The notes: generated by a model not told the origin, from the letters alone. DNA of 64,000 nt from Hahella sp050299855 (GCA_050299855.1 JBNKWQ010000023.1:1-64000), one strand, 5' to 3'; numbered from the stretch's first letter, positions 15,493 through 24,848 are shown. Made by a program: numbers and translations.

Positions 15493-17130
15493 CTAACCAC
15501 TGATCTTGAATTGATTAACTTGCCCTTGCAGTGCCGTAGACAGCTCGGCCAGGTGCTGACTGGATTCAGACATATTTGCGCCGGCGCTGGCTGACTCGAC
15601 GGAGATCTGACTGATTGTAGAGACATTGCGGTTAATATCCTCTGCTACCACAGTCTGCTCTTCCAGTGCGGTAGCTATCTGAATATTCATGTCCCGGATA
15701 CTTTGTACCGCCTCTTCAATCTGCTTCAAAGCGTCCTGGGTCTTTTCGATAGCTTCGTTGCAATCCTCAGCTTTTTCCTGGCCGCTGTTCATAGCACTAA
15801 CCGCGGCACGAGCCCCCTGTTGCAACCTGTCCACTACATCGCGGATTTCCTGGGTGGACTGCTGTGTACGTTGTGCCAAAGTGCGGACCTCATCTGCCAC
15901 CACCGCAAATCCCCGGCCCTGCTCCCCTGCCCGGGCTGCTTCAATGGCTGCATTAAGTGCCAGCAGATTGGTCTGTTCTGCAATGCCGTTAATGACGTCT
16001 ACCACCGAGCCGATATCCTGGCTTTCACTTTCCAGCTTCTGCACGATGGAAGCGGTATTACGCAGTTCATTGGTCAGATCACCGGTTAACGATAAATTCC
16101 GGTCCACCATACTCCGGCCATCCGTCGCCAGGTTATCTGCCGACTGTGCTGCCTGCTGGGCTTCCGTGGTGCTTTTGGCAACATCCTGGACGGTGGCACT
16201 CATTTCATTGACCGCGGTCGCTACCTGGTCCGTTTCATGCTGCTGTTTCTGGGTGGCATCATTGGTTTGTATGGCTATTGAAGAAAGCTCTTCAGAGGCT
16301 GCCCCCAGTTGCACGGTAGCAGTCTTGACCTGCCCTAAAAGTTGATCAATTCGCCCCATCATCCGGTTGAAGACCTTGGCCGTTTCTCCAATTTCGTCGT
16401 TGGAATCCAGTGCAATTTTGATGGTGACATCCGAGGTTTTCTCAATGGTGCTCATCGCATCCCTGAATAAGTCCAGCGGACCGACGATTGACTGCCGTAT
16501 GAGATAACTCACAATCACCAAAACCACTGCAGCTATCACCGTGCTGATGATATATGTCGTGGTCAGGGAGTCTGTCAACGCACTGATCCGATCACGCTCC
16601 TCGCCGGCCACGCGTAGTTGAAGATCAACCAGCTCAGTTATCTTGGAACTAATAGGGCCGATCTGGTCATATAAAGGGCCGTCATAGTCGTTCAGCTGCC
16701 CCTCAACATTACCCGAATGGCCCTGTAAAAATTGAATGGCATCGGCAATAGCTCTGTTGGCGTCCACAAACAGGCTTTCGGCTTCATCCACCAATCGCGC
16801 TTCCTCATCGGTTAAATGAGTTGCGGTAAATTTTTGCCAGGTTTCCCCGATCCCCTTTTCGGCCTCTATCACACTCTTTAAGGCTTCTTCTGCCGTAAGT
16901 CGGCCCGCATTGGCCTTGTTGACAGCACCAATCACCAACACAGCATAGTCATCGGCGATAGATTTCAAATCTTCAAGTGGCACTACCCTGTCCTCGTATA
17001 TACTTTCAACTCCTTGATTGATAATGCCAAATATATTAACTGCACTGGCCACGACAACGGCCAGAATGACAATAGGTATAAGAGTAATGAGGGTAAGCCT
17101 TTGGCCGACTTTTATTCGGGATAACATCAT
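15493..17130 (-). CDS. methyl-accepting chemotaxis protein
   Basis: The 545-residue receptor has TM1 at about 12-32, a helical-bundle periplasmic sensor (4HB-type, about 35-185), TM2 at about 187-207 and a HAMP domain. The cytoplasmic methylation helices carry the highly conserved hairpin tip NLLALNAAIEAARAGEQGRG and VRTLAQRTQQSTQEI. It signals to CheA through CheW. The ligand is unknown, and no C-terminal CheR-docking pentapeptide is seen. It is monocistronic. Confidence 0.95.
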   Translation of the reverse strand: MMLSRIKVGQRLTLITLIPIVILAVVVASAVNIFGIINQGVESIYEDRVVPLEDLKSIADDYAVLVIGAVNKANAGRLTAEEALKSVIEAEKGIGETWQKFTATHLTDEEARLVDEAESLFVDANRAIADAIQFLQGHSGNVEGQLNDYDGPLYDQIGPISSKITELVDLQLRVAGEERDRISALTDSLTTTYIISTVIAAVVLVIVSYLIRQSIVGPLDLFRDAMSTIEKTSDVTIKIALDSNDEIGETAKVFNRMMGRIDQLLGQVKTATVQLGAASEELSSIAIQTNDATQKQQHETDQVATAVNEMSATVQDVAKSTTEAQQAAQSADNLATDGRSMVDRNLSLTGDLTNELRNTASIVQKLESESQDIGSVVDVINGIAEQTNLLALNAAIEAARAGEQGRGFAVVADEVRTLAQRTQQSTQEIRDVVDRLQQGARAAVSAMNSGQEKAEDCNEAIEKTQDALKQIEEAVQSIRDMNIQIATALEEQTVVAEDINRNVSTISQISVESASAGANMSESSQHLAELSTALQGQVNQFKISG

Positions 17131-17343
17131 TAGACCTCTATATCGCTAGTTACTATCCTGTCGAATAGGAGTTCCTGTACAAACTAAGTATAGATAAGAA
17201 ACCCAGTATCAAAGGCGAAATTGTACAAGTTTTAAACACCCCTAGGATTTGACACTAGAAGTCAGAGGAAGCTAGTCCGTAGTTTGTTCAAACCGACGGT
17301 GGTCTGGGAACAGCCAGCAGAATAAACCTTAATCTCAATAACT

Positions 17344-18228
17344 TTGGTAAATATTGATATCCAGATTTCAAGCGGAACAGCACTGACCTATTCGATTTAT
17401 GCCTGTCTGGTATTTGGTATCCTGCTGGGAAAATACTCTGTATTGCGCTTGAAGGGTGGCGCAATACTTTTGCTACTTCTGGCCTCAGCAACCTACTTTA
17501 ACCTCATTGCCCTGGAGGCACTGGCCTTCATCAGCTTGTTCATAGGCTCTGCCGTCCTAACAAGCCACCAGGCAAAAACAATCAGATATTTCGCCTGGGT
17601 TGCAGTAACTGTGCTATCACTGGCCTTCGCCCTGCATCTGATACCCGGATTTCACAACCCGGTTATTTTTCATTCTGACGGGCTGGGAACTTCAGCCCTG
17701 CCATTTACCCTGAGAGCCAACCTGGATAAGGCTTTTGCGGCAATTATGATCCTGAGCCTGATGATTGATCGTCTTTCCTTGCCGAAACTGACCGGTTTTC
17801 TAAAGGCTGATTTGACCATTTTAATTATCGGGATCCCTGCCATTCTGCTCGTTGGTTACCTCATGGGATTGAATCTCGAACCTAAAATTGGTCAGTTAAC
17901 CCTTGCGTTTGCCTTCTTCAACTTGTTTACCACCTGCCTAGCTGAAGAGGCATTTTTCAGGCTGTTGATTCAAGATAGCTTATGGCGCCGGATCCACATA
18001 AGACAGGCAGGATTGATCGCCTGGAGCGTCTCTGCACTGCTTTTCACCCTGGCTCACTTCCACACCGGCCCCGGTGCCGGTGAGCGCCTGTTCCTGATTT
18101 TCCTAGCAGCACTTTTGTATGCAGGCGTTTACTGGCGATCGAGGTGCTTTTTGTCGGCCGTCATCACCCATTTCCTGCTCAATTTCCTGCATTTGAGTTT
18201 TTTCACTTATCCGGCCAGCTTTAACTGA
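17344..18228 (+). CDS. CPBP-family intramembrane glutamic protease
   Basis: The 294-residue protein has about eight hydrophobic segments. The abortive-infection/CAAX protease core is in the C-terminal half: EEAFFR (Glu201-Glu202...Arg206), then FTLAHFHTG (motif 2) and HFLLNFLHL (motif 3). Family roles vary (maturation, bacteriocin immunity); no partner is adjacent. The frame has no ATG near its start, so TTG at 17344 is used. An in-frame stop at 17323 limits any further extension. Confidence 0.8.
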   Translation: MVNIDIQISSGTALTYSIYACLVFGILLGKYSVLRLKGGAILLLLLASATYFNLIALEALAFISLFIGSAVLTSHQAKTIRYFAWVAVTVLSLAFALHLIPGFHNPVIFHSDGLGTSALPFTLRANLDKAFAAIMILSLMIDRLSLPKLTGFLKADLTILIIGIPAILLVGYLMGLNLEPKIGQLTLAFAFFNLFTTCLAEEAFFRLLIQDSLWRRIHIRQAGLIAWSVSALLFTLAHFHTGPGAGERLFLIFLAALLYAGVYWRSRCFLSAVITHFLLNFLHLSFFTYPASFN

Positions 18229-18482
18229 CAACCCTGCTGGTGGCTCTGCCAGCTTCACACGGGACGATTAATAACAGAATTGACAGCAGAATTAATAACA
18301 GACATTGGCCTTCGAACACATTGATTAAATGCTGTTCCAGCAGAGGCCAGACAGTCCCGTTGGATGAAGATAGCCTCAAGCTGAAACCCTATGAAGGCTT
18401 GCTGACGGTGGGCAGTAAACCGGTAATCCACTGGTCCTGGGCACTATTGGGATTCCTGGCTATCAAAGGGCGCTTTCAGTCA

Positions 18483-19331
18483 TTATTGGGATAATGATTC
18501 AGCCGGAGTCCCTACACCATGCTCACGCAGAATTCGATCAAACTCACCGTTCAAACGAATATTCTCCAGCCCCTGATTAACCACCCGGAGTTTGACCTCC
18601 ATATTGGGACGTTTTTTACTGAGCGCAAGATAGAGGTGATTACCGGCATATGGAGGGTCCTGAAATTGTATTTCACTGATTAATTCGGGGAAACTGTTCT
18701 TCAGCTGCTGCAGAGCCACAACCTTATCCATCAATACGATATCGAGTCGATGATTTACCAAAAGCTTTATCAGTTCGGCAACGTCATAAACATGAACCCG
18801 GTTCAGGTTGCCCTGGCTAAAGGACGTCGGATAGGCATAGCCTAGAACATGCCCCACACGATAAGGTTCCAGGTCTTTAAGACTGTCAAAATGGAACATT
18901 AAGGACTTGAAGTGCACAAAGCGTATTTCAACTGGCAACAGGGGTTGCGAATACGCTAATACCTGAGCACGGGCCTCGGTGTGCCAGATGCCGAGAATGC
19001 CATCGACATCACCATCCTCAGCCATTTTGTAGGCGCGATTCCAGTTCTGGAAATTTATCTTAAAGCGATAGCCGACCGTGCTCAGCGCCTGGGTTATAAG
19101 CTCTGCAAGCACACCGTTATGGGGAGAACTGGAGCTGACATAAGGGGGATATTGATCCGCCGTTACTTCAATCAGCCTGGCATCTTCATTTGGCGTTCTG
19201 TCGGTGTTGTTTTCCTGGCATAACCCTTCCGCCGAGAACATTACTAACAGCACTGAAATTGATAACGCCCGGGTAAATACCCAGGATCCACTAGCTGGCA
19301 AACAGGAAATCACTGTACGAACATAGGCCAT
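18483..19331 (-). CDS. periplasmic solute-binding protein, family 3
   Basis: The 282-residue protein has an N-terminal export signal (hydrophobic stretch ALSISVLLVMFSAEG, cleavage probably near residue 38). A type II periplasmic-binding fold follows: EVTADQYPPYVS is the usual first strand, DVDGILGIWHTEAR sits in the hinge region, and the C-terminal half covers LDIVLMDKVVALQQL. No ABC permease genes are nearby, so it may be an orphan receptor or sensor-type protein. ATG 19331 is preferred over a GTG nine bases earlier. Confidence 0.8.
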   Translation of the reverse strand: MAYVRTVISCLPASGSWVFTRALSISVLLVMFSAEGLCQENNTDRTPNEDARLIEVTADQYPPYVSSSSPHNGVLAELITQALSTVGYRFKINFQNWNRAYKMAEDGDVDGILGIWHTEARAQVLAYSQPLLPVEIRFVHFKSLMFHFDSLKDLEPYRVGHVLGYAYPTSFSQGNLNRVHVYDVAELIKLLVNHRLDIVLMDKVVALQQLKNSFPELISEIQFQDPPYAGNHLYLALSKKRPNMEVKLRVVNQGLENIRLNGEFDRILREHGVGTPAESLSQ

Positions 19332-19395
19332 AGACACCACGCACTAAAACTTTGGAATAGCAAGCAGGCTCTCTCTGAGTATAGGTGATTATTCC

Positions 19396-19640
19396 TGAAG
19401 GCATTCATAACCCACAACCAGCCGACCCAGCAGGTCGATCACCTCATCCAGGGCAATATTTTCGTTCAGCAATATCTTCAGGCATCGGGAGTGGTATCGG
19501 CCTACCCGTTCAAACAGCGGCGACAGGAGAAGATGGTAAAGTCCTGGTTAAATTAATGAATAAACTGCTGGTTGACAACATCTTCATCGTAGCGAAACAA
19601 AACAGGAAAACGGAGGTTGGTCGACATGAAAAGACAGCTC
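19396..19640 (-). pseudogene. possible decayed small gene
   Basis: On the minus strand, protein-like stretches occur in two frames: one with RYDEDVVNQQFIH before a stop, and a helical piece (LFERVGRYHSRCLKILLNEN..., then VIDLLGRLVVGYECLQ) ending at about 19396. This may be a frameshifted regulator tail. No intact gene is present in 19341-19751. Confidence 0.25.
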
Positions 19641-19751
19641 TGTTGGGTGATAGGTCAATGCATGTTAGCAGCGCTTGAAAAACGCTTTGTAGGATATTCC
19701 TACAAATTTGAAAATCTTCCCTGTTGAGGGTAGCCGACACTTGTGCAAATA

Positions 19752-19783
19752 CAAAAAAGCCGGCGTCAAAAATAAGGCCGGCT
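19752..19783 (-). terminator. rho-independent terminator of ybiT
   Basis: On the minus strand AGCCGGC and GCCGGCT form a 7-bp stem with a 12-base loop followed by TTTTT. It lies about 80 bp after the ybiT stop. Confidence 0.85.
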
Positions 19784-19863
19784 GGGTCTTTCGGTCACTA
19801 TCCGTCAGGAATATATTGGAGGCTTACTCCCATAACGGACAATAACAGTCATGTTCGTATTCC

Positions 19864-21456
19864 TTAGACATCCATCCCCTGGGAGCGTAGATATTCATCA
19901 TAAGTGCCAGAGAAATTGATCACCCGTTCAGGCGTAATCTCAATAATCCGGGTCGCCAGGGAGGATACAAATTCCCGGTCATGACTCACGAAGAACACGG
20001 TACCTTCAAACTTCTCCAGCGCCAGGTTCAGGGATTCAATCGATTCCATATCCAGGTGGTTGGTGGGTTCATCCATCACCAGAATATTCGGCCGTTGCAG
20101 CATCATTTTGCCGAACAGCATACGACCTTGCTCGCCACCGGAAATTTTGGTGACGGATTTCTTGGTTTCATCGCCAGAGAAAAGCAATTGCCCAAGCGTG
20201 GCACGAATCACCTGGTCGTCATCCTTGGGCTGGCGCCACTGAGTCATCCACTCGAACAAAGACATGTCCTCGGCAAAATCCGCTGCGTGGTCCTGGGCGT
20301 AATAGCCGATAGTCGCACTTTCCGACCATTTAATCGTACCGGCATCCGGTTCAATCTCATTCATCAGGCAACGCACCAGGGTGGTTTTCCCTGCACCGTT
20401 AGGGCCGATGATCGCAACCTTTTCTCCAACTTCGACTATCAGATCCAATTCCTTGAACAATGGTTCATCAAAGCTTTTGCTGAGGCCATGCAGTTCCAGC
20501 GCGAGGCGGAACAACTTCTTGTCCTGGTTGAAACGGATGTAGGGATTCACCCGGCTCGAAGCCTTCACTTCAGCCAACTGGATTTTATCCATCTGCCGGG
20601 CACGGGAAGTTGCCTGTTTGGCTTTGGAGGCATTGGCCGAGAATCGTGCCACAAACTGGGCCAGATCATCCAGCTGTGCCTTTTTCTTTTCGTTTTCCGC
20701 CAGCAACTGGGCACGGGCCATGGTGGAAGCCGCCATGTACTGGTCATAGTTGCCGGGATACACCCGGATCTCGCCGTAATCCACATCGGCCATGTGCGTA
20801 CACACACTGTTCAGGAAGTGACGGTCGTGGGAAATGATGATCATGGTGCTGTTACGGGTATTCAGCACATCTTCCAGCCAGCGAATGGTATTGATATCCA
20901 GGTTGTTCGTCGGCTCGTCGAGCAGCAGCACATCAGGGTCGGAAAACAGTGCCTGAGCCAGCAACACCCGCAGTTTCCAACCGGGGGCAATGGCACTCAT
21001 AGGGCCAAAATGCTGTTCCACCGGGATACCGACACCAATCAATAGTTCACCGGCACGGGATTCAGCAGTATAACCGTCCATTTCTGCAAAAGCGGATTCC
21101 AGGTCGGCAACCTTCATGCCGTCTTCATCACTCATTTCAGCCTGGCTGTAGATACGGTCTCGTTCGCTTTTTACTTCCCAAAGTTCCTGGTATCCCATGA
21201 TCACAGTGTCTATGACTGAGAAAGCCTCATAGGCAAATTGATCCTGGCGCAACTTACCCACACGGGCGTTGGGTTCAACAGAAACCACACCCGCGGTCTG
21301 AGCCAGGTCGCCTCCCAGTATTTTCATGAAGGTTGACTTACCGCAGCCGTTGGCACCGATCAGACCGTAGCGTCCGCCGGGGGTGAATTTAACAGATACG
21401 TTTTCGAATAGCGGCCGGGCGCCGAATTGCATGGTGATGTTAGCAGTGCTGATCAA
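19864..21456 (-). CDS. ybiT: ABC-F family ATPase YbiT
   Basis: The 530-residue soluble protein has two ABC domains joined by a charged linker. First domain: Walker A GANGCGKST (about 34-42), a degenerate signature MSAIAPGWKLRVLLAQALF as in E. coli YbiT, and Walker B VLLLDEPTNNLD. Linker: about 230-320 with an Ala/Lys/Gln-rich helix. Second domain: GPNGAGKTT, KISGGEQGRMLF and LVMDEPTNHLD. The length equals E. coli YbiT. ABC-F proteins act on the ribosome rather than in transport; there is no membrane domain. Confidence 0.95.
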   Translation of the reverse strand: MISTANITMQFGARPLFENVSVKFTPGGRYGLIGANGCGKSTFMKILGGDLAQTAGVVSVEPNARVGKLRQDQFAYEAFSVIDTVIMGYQELWEVKSERDRIYSQAEMSDEDGMKVADLESAFAEMDGYTAESRAGELLIGVGIPVEQHFGPMSAIAPGWKLRVLLAQALFSDPDVLLLDEPTNNLDINTIRWLEDVLNTRNSTMIIISHDRHFLNSVCTHMADVDYGEIRVYPGNYDQYMAASTMARAQLLAENEKKKAQLDDLAQFVARFSANASKAKQATSRARQMDKIQLAEVKASSRVNPYIRFNQDKKLFRLALELHGLSKSFDEPLFKELDLIVEVGEKVAIIGPNGAGKTTLVRCLMNEIEPDAGTIKWSESATIGYYAQDHAADFAEDMSLFEWMTQWRQPKDDDQVIRATLGQLLFSGDETKKSVTKISGGEQGRMLFGKMMLQRPNILVMDEPTNHLDMESIESLNLALEKFEGTVFFVSHDREFVSSLATRIIEITPERVINFSGTYDEYLRSQGMDV

Positions 21457-21667
21457 GGGATTGTCCAGAAAATAGCCAAAAAATTAGGGCGGGCATGATA
21501 GAGCATACACGCTCGGACGCCAAGTACCACAGGGCCTTTATTGCAAGGATTTACGCTTATTTACGCTTTGTAATAAGACAGGAAGATGACAACTCTCGGA
21601 ACTAGCGGCAAATTTGTCCCCACATAGACCATGACACAGAAATCCCATTAACTACTGAGCGTTATCA

Positions 21668-22741
21668 TTAAAAAATGCTCCTGTAGATATCAAAGCTCAC
21701 ACCCCCTACGAGGGCAGTGGCAAGAAAAGACACGGCAACGGCCAGTTTGTTAGAGCGGGATTTTAGCTTTTCAATCTGTTTTTCCTTTACCTGTTTTATA
21801 GCATCCTGTTGCCGGGTGGATTTCTTTTCCAGCTCGGCGATCCTGTCAGCATGATCAACCTTTAATGAAGAAAGTTCATCTTTCAGGGACTCGTTAGAAT
21901 CATCTATTTCCGCATAGTGTTCAGCTCTATCATTTTCATCACCGATTTGCTTTAAGCCATTAAAAATAGCGTGACCAAAATCTGTGGGGGTTGAGAAATG
22001 CTGGTCGGCGTACTTGTCCAGTAATACATAACCGGCCTCATGACCGATAGCGCTGTACAGATAACAGCCGGACTTTAAAAGGTGGTCGATTAACCGCGCA
22101 TCATCCCAAATTCTGATTGTTTTATCCGCTGTATCACCGCCACGTAGTATCGCAATGGCTTTGGGCTTATATTGCTCTATTGCGACATCTAGCCCTTTCA
22201 TGAATCTGTCACTGTCTATCACTGGAACGATAGACTCATTCCACCTGACATTTATACCATTGAGCTGTTTACGATAATCTTCCAAACCGGTTTTTGTACC
22301 AATAACCAAGAGGTCCGGCAAATGAGCATTTTCGTCTCTTATAAAATGAAAAAACGGCTTCTTTGGTGACTGCCGCTCCGGCATTATAAATTCAATGTCT
22401 TCATAGGCTTTGCTCTCCCATGTGCCGGAAACGACGCCATCCAGCAGGACATCAAGGCCATTGTGAATTTTTGACGGCTCCACCACCAACACACCACCAA
22501 GCACGAGCTTTTCATTAACCACTCTTGGTCCCTTATCAACAGGACACCGAAAACGTATGGAATGCTTCACGCCCAGAAGTTCACCATACAAAAATTCTTT
22601 ATCCCAGGAGGGATAGATATTTTTTACCGTACCACGGACCTTCACAAAGCCATTCGGTTCGTCAAGTTTGTATGTGGTAAGTATCTGATCGGGGTAGAGG
22701 TAGATATCAGAGGTTTCGAAACGGCTAGCAGCTTTATCCAT
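21668..22741 (-). CDS. membrane-anchored exonuclease VII large-subunit-like protein
   Basis: The 357-residue protein has an N-terminal beta-rich part resembling an OB fold (about 25-115). A region then matches the XseA catalytic core: KAIAILRGGDTADKTIRIWDD (RGGG-type loop), SAIGHEAGYVLLDKYAD and the FSTPTDFGHAI stretch (A-x-T-P-T/S-x-A-A in XseA). The Asp after GHET in XseA is Gly here, while the His and the later Asp are kept. A coiled coil (about 280-330) and a single C-terminal membrane segment (AVAVSFLATALVGGVSF) follow, unlike soluble XseA. No xseB is adjacent. ATG 22741 is preferred to GTG 22774. Confidence 0.65.
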   Translation of the reverse strand: MDKAASRFETSDIYLYPDQILTTYKLDEPNGFVKVRGTVKNIYPSWDKEFLYGELLGVKHSIRFRCPVDKGPRVVNEKLVLGGVLVVEPSKIHNGLDVLLDGVVSGTWESKAYEDIEFIMPERQSPKKPFFHFIRDENAHLPDLLVIGTKTGLEDYRKQLNGINVRWNESIVPVIDSDRFMKGLDVAIEQYKPKAIAILRGGDTADKTIRIWDDARLIDHLLKSGCYLYSAIGHEAGYVLLDKYADQHFSTPTDFGHAIFNGLKQIGDENDRAEHYAEIDDSNESLKDELSSLKVDHADRIAELEKKSTRQQDAIKQVKEKQIEKLKSRSNKLAVAVSFLATALVGGVSFDIYRSIF

Positions 22742-22770
22742 AAATTTATAGATTCCATTAATGCATGTAG

Positions 22771-22947
22771 TCACGGCCAGAGGATTTCAAGATAATCAAT
22801 GATAAGCCCCTGCGTAGATGGATCATTCACCAGTTGCTGGAAGATGTTATAGCCTTCTCTGGCTTTGCCGATGAGTTTATCGGCACTTTCCAGGGCGTCG
22901 GCCACTTCAATGCCTAATGTCCGCAGATCTTCCTTAAAGAAATGGCC
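22771..22947 (-). pseudogene. fragment of the nuclease-toxin gene (second copy)
   Basis: The minus strand encodes about 58 residues that match an internal part of the toxin at 28796-30520: GIEVADALESADKLI, REGYNIFQQL and NDPSTQGLIIDYLE, against GIEVTDALESADKLI, KEGYDIFQQL and NDPSTQRLIIDYLE. It stops (TGA at 22771) right where the ExoVII-like reading frame begins. No start or flanking domains survive, so it is the scar of a deleted toxin copy. Confidence 0.85.
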
Positions 22948-22980
22948 GTGAAATTCACAGCCATTCTAGGGAAATGTAAT

Positions 22981-23268
22981 TTAGCTAAAGTCAGGGCGGA
23001 GATTTTCCCGCAATTCTTTTAGTTTGGCGGGTTTGATGGCCCAGCGCTCAGGATCGTCAAACTCAAAGTCGATTTTTATACGGCCAGTCTGTTTTTCCGT
23101 TTGAATAAGGAGTTGTTTGAATTTATGACCACACTGCTTATAAACCTGTTCTTGCAACTCTATAATTTTGTTTTCCAATAACAGAGGCTCTGACTCGACC
23201 TCACGGAATTTATCCCAAAAAGGGGAATTGAGGATTAACATGCTGATGTCATTACAACCCGTGGGCAT
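22981..23268 (-). CDS. small hypothetical protein, possible immunity-protein relative
   Basis: The 95-residue protein is mainly helical, ending with a strand TGRIKIDFEFDDPERW (about 61-76). Its layout recalls the NFNIDFEWD end of the YezG-type immunity protein at 28458-28790. It lies 13 bp after the membrane-protein gene at 23281 and just before the toxin fragment at 22947. The N-terminal half does not match the immunity family, so it may be truncated or simply different. Confidence 0.5.
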   Translation of the reverse strand: MPTGCNDISMLILNSPFWDKFREVESEPLLLENKIIELQEQVYKQCGHKFKQLLIQTEKQTGRIKIDFEFDDPERWAIKPAKLKELRENLRPDFS

Positions 23269-23280
23269 GCACTCCCTCCT

Positions 23281-23985
23281 TTACTTTTTTCCATCAATAC
23301 CATGATTGGGAAGATAAACATAATCATCTTCACGGCTACGCTGCTTTAGAGCACAGCCAACACAAATACCCAAATAAAACAAAGCCAGATACAAAACAGA
23401 GGCCAGGGCCATGATTAAGGCATCAGCAGAAAATATCCCGCTATCCCGGTCTACAGAAAACAGGATGTTCAAGATTGCGTTATCTGATCTCGTCCAGGCA
23501 AATACGTTGAACAAACTGGCAATTAGAAATGCCAGTGAATAATGTTCCAAATTATCGTTAACTTGTTTGGTCTTCCAGTTCACATATTCCTGATACGCAA
23601 CGCTGTTATTGTTTAGAACAGCAAAACGTTTTAAATACGGCTGAAACACATAATCTTTTCGATATTCTGTCCACCTTTGATCACCATGAAAAAACGCAAT
23701 CCACTTATACGGCACAAACAATAGAATACCTGTTAATGCGACTTTTACAGCACCGACGATAAAAGAGACAAACAGGAAAAAGCTGCAAACGAAGATCAGT
23801 ATCGCGCCAATGCTGATGCTTTCTTTCAAATAGTTCAAAGTGACATCAACTAAGGCCGTATTCTTGAACACAACCAAAACCGAATCCAGAAACAGGACGA
23901 ATGTCCCGAACAAAACGAAATGGCTAAAATCTCGGGCTTTGTCTAAGATTCCATGAGTTGCTTCCACCACCGTTTTTGCATTCAT
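23281..23985 (-). CDS. multi-pass membrane protein of unknown function
   Basis: The 234-residue product has about five hydrophobic segments: FVLFGTFVLFLDSVLVVF, ISIGAILIFVCSFFLFVSFIVG, a segment near 85-100, LAFLIASLFNVFAW and ALASVLYLALFYLGICVG. Polar loops include a Trp/Tyr-rich stretch around 98-130. I recognise no family. It is 13 bp from the next gene and so probably cotranscribed with it. Confidence 0.65.
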   Translation of the reverse strand: MNAKTVVEATHGILDKARDFSHFVLFGTFVLFLDSVLVVFKNTALVDVTLNYLKESISIGAILIFVCSFFLFVSFIVGAVKVALTGILLFVPYKWIAFFHGDQRWTEYRKDYVFQPYLKRFAVLNNNSVAYQEYVNWKTKQVNDNLEHYSLAFLIASLFNVFAWTRSDNAILNILFSVDRDSGIFSADALIMALASVLYLALFYLGICVGCALKQRSREDDYVYLPNHGIDGKK

Positions 23986-24251
23986 AAATATTTCTTGTTC
24001 CCTGTAGTTTTTTATTCCCCCGCATAGTATTCAAACGTTGCTCCGATGTCGCTTCGGAAAACCGTGACGATCAATTCATGCCCCATTCTGTATGTGTCTC
24101 AATGTTAATGGCCAACTAAAGTGACCTACTGGCCATTAATTTTGACCCGCCTCCGGGTCGCTGTCAGGCCACAGAACCAGTTAGTGTAATACAGGAAGCA
24201 AAGCGTGTAATACATGCATTAAAAGAACCATTCCCATCGTACGCAAGCTGT

Positions 24252-24297
24252 GCTCTGTACTACACCGCCCCCAAAATGGGGCGGTGTAGTACAGAGC
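24252..24297. repeat. perfect 20-bp inverted repeat
   Basis: Arms 24252-24271 (GCTCTGTACTACACCGCCCC) and 24278-24297 are exact reverse complements, separated by six bases (CAAAAT). No T-tract follows on either side. It sits within the otherwise gene-free stretch 23986-24593. Confidence 0.9.
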
Positions 24298-24533
24298 GCT
24301 TGGCAAGGGAGAGGCGCTCCGCTTCTCCCGTTGCATCCCTCTCGGGCGCTCTAATTACCGGTTCCGATTAGAAGCAATAGCGACAGATCTTTTGGCCGTT
24401 TAATCATCAATCAGCACATTCATCTCCCAACACCCTGATCAAAGAAGCCGCTGTTTTTCCGGTAAATCACAACGAAAAATCACTTTGGAGAAGCAACAAC
24501 TTGCGCCAATCCAATATAAATCAATAATTTTAA

Positions 24534-24574
24534 TTGACAGAAACTAAGCCCTAGCTTACTTTTATGCTTAGCAT
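24534..24574 (+). promoter_or_regulatory. promoter and operator-like palindromes of the XRE gene
   Basis: A perfect -35 TTGACA (24534-24539) is followed after 17 bases by TACTTT (24557-24562), a weak -10. Two small palindromes overlap it: TAAGC-CCTA-GCTTA (about 24545-24558) and ATGCT-T-AGCAT (24564-24574). The layout suits autorepression by the XRE protein encoded from 24594. Confidence 0.45.
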
Positions 24575-24593
24575 TTAGCTTATCGGTGTTCTT

Positions 24594-24848
24594 ATGGATG
24601 TTGCAAGTCTGAGAAAGAGACTAAATCTTAGCCAAGCCCAGTTTGGCAATCTGTTTGGGGTTCACTCCATGACAGTCAGTAAGTGGGAGAGGGGTATTCT
24701 CCATCCTACTGACTATCAGCGTGCCCTTATGATGGATTTCGAGAAGGCCGCTAGGAAAGAAGATGTCCAGAAAACCATTGGCGCCGTTCTTGTCGGTGCA
24801 GGAATTGCCGCCGCACTTTATCTACTACTTAAAAACTCAAGAGACTAG
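24594..24848 (+). CDS. membrane-anchored XRE-family HTH protein
   Basis: The 84-residue protein begins with a compact Cro/C1-type HTH (SLRKRLNLSQAQFGNLFGVH, then SMTVSKWERG; about 5-45). It ends in a single hydrophobic helix (GAVLVGAGIAAALYLLL, about 63-79) with a positively charged tail, so the DNA-binding domain would be tethered to the inner membrane. It is 10 bp from the LRAT/NC-like gene, which also ends in a membrane helix, so the two likely form an operon. Confidence 0.75.
   Translation: MDVASLRKRLNLSQAQFGNLFGVHSMTVSKWERGILHPTDYQRALMMDFEKAARKEDVQKTIGAVLVGAGIAAALYLLLKNSRD

Larger units (their letters stand above)
23986..24593. other. long intergenic region in the accessory island
   Basis: Apart from the hairpin at 24252-24297 and the regulator promoter near 24534, I see no gene. 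The stretch around 24300-24360 is GC-rich and pyrimidine-biased, and 24480-24560 is AT-rich. Confidence 0.5.

Noticed and set aside
18240..18494. 84-codon plus-strand frame between the CPBP and solute-binding genes
   Set aside because: First half is Asn/Arg/His-rich and unlike protein, and the frame overlaps the end of the convergent gene; the hydrophobic end alone is not enough.
19981..21045. 354-codon plus-strand frame opposite ybiT
   Set aside because: Antisense shadow of the ABC-F gene; His/Gln/Phe-rich composition typical of reverse-frame translation.
22981..23268. Certain YezG-family immunity assignment for the 95-residue protein
   Set aside because: Only the last strand resembles the family; the N-terminal half does not, so it is reported as unassigned.
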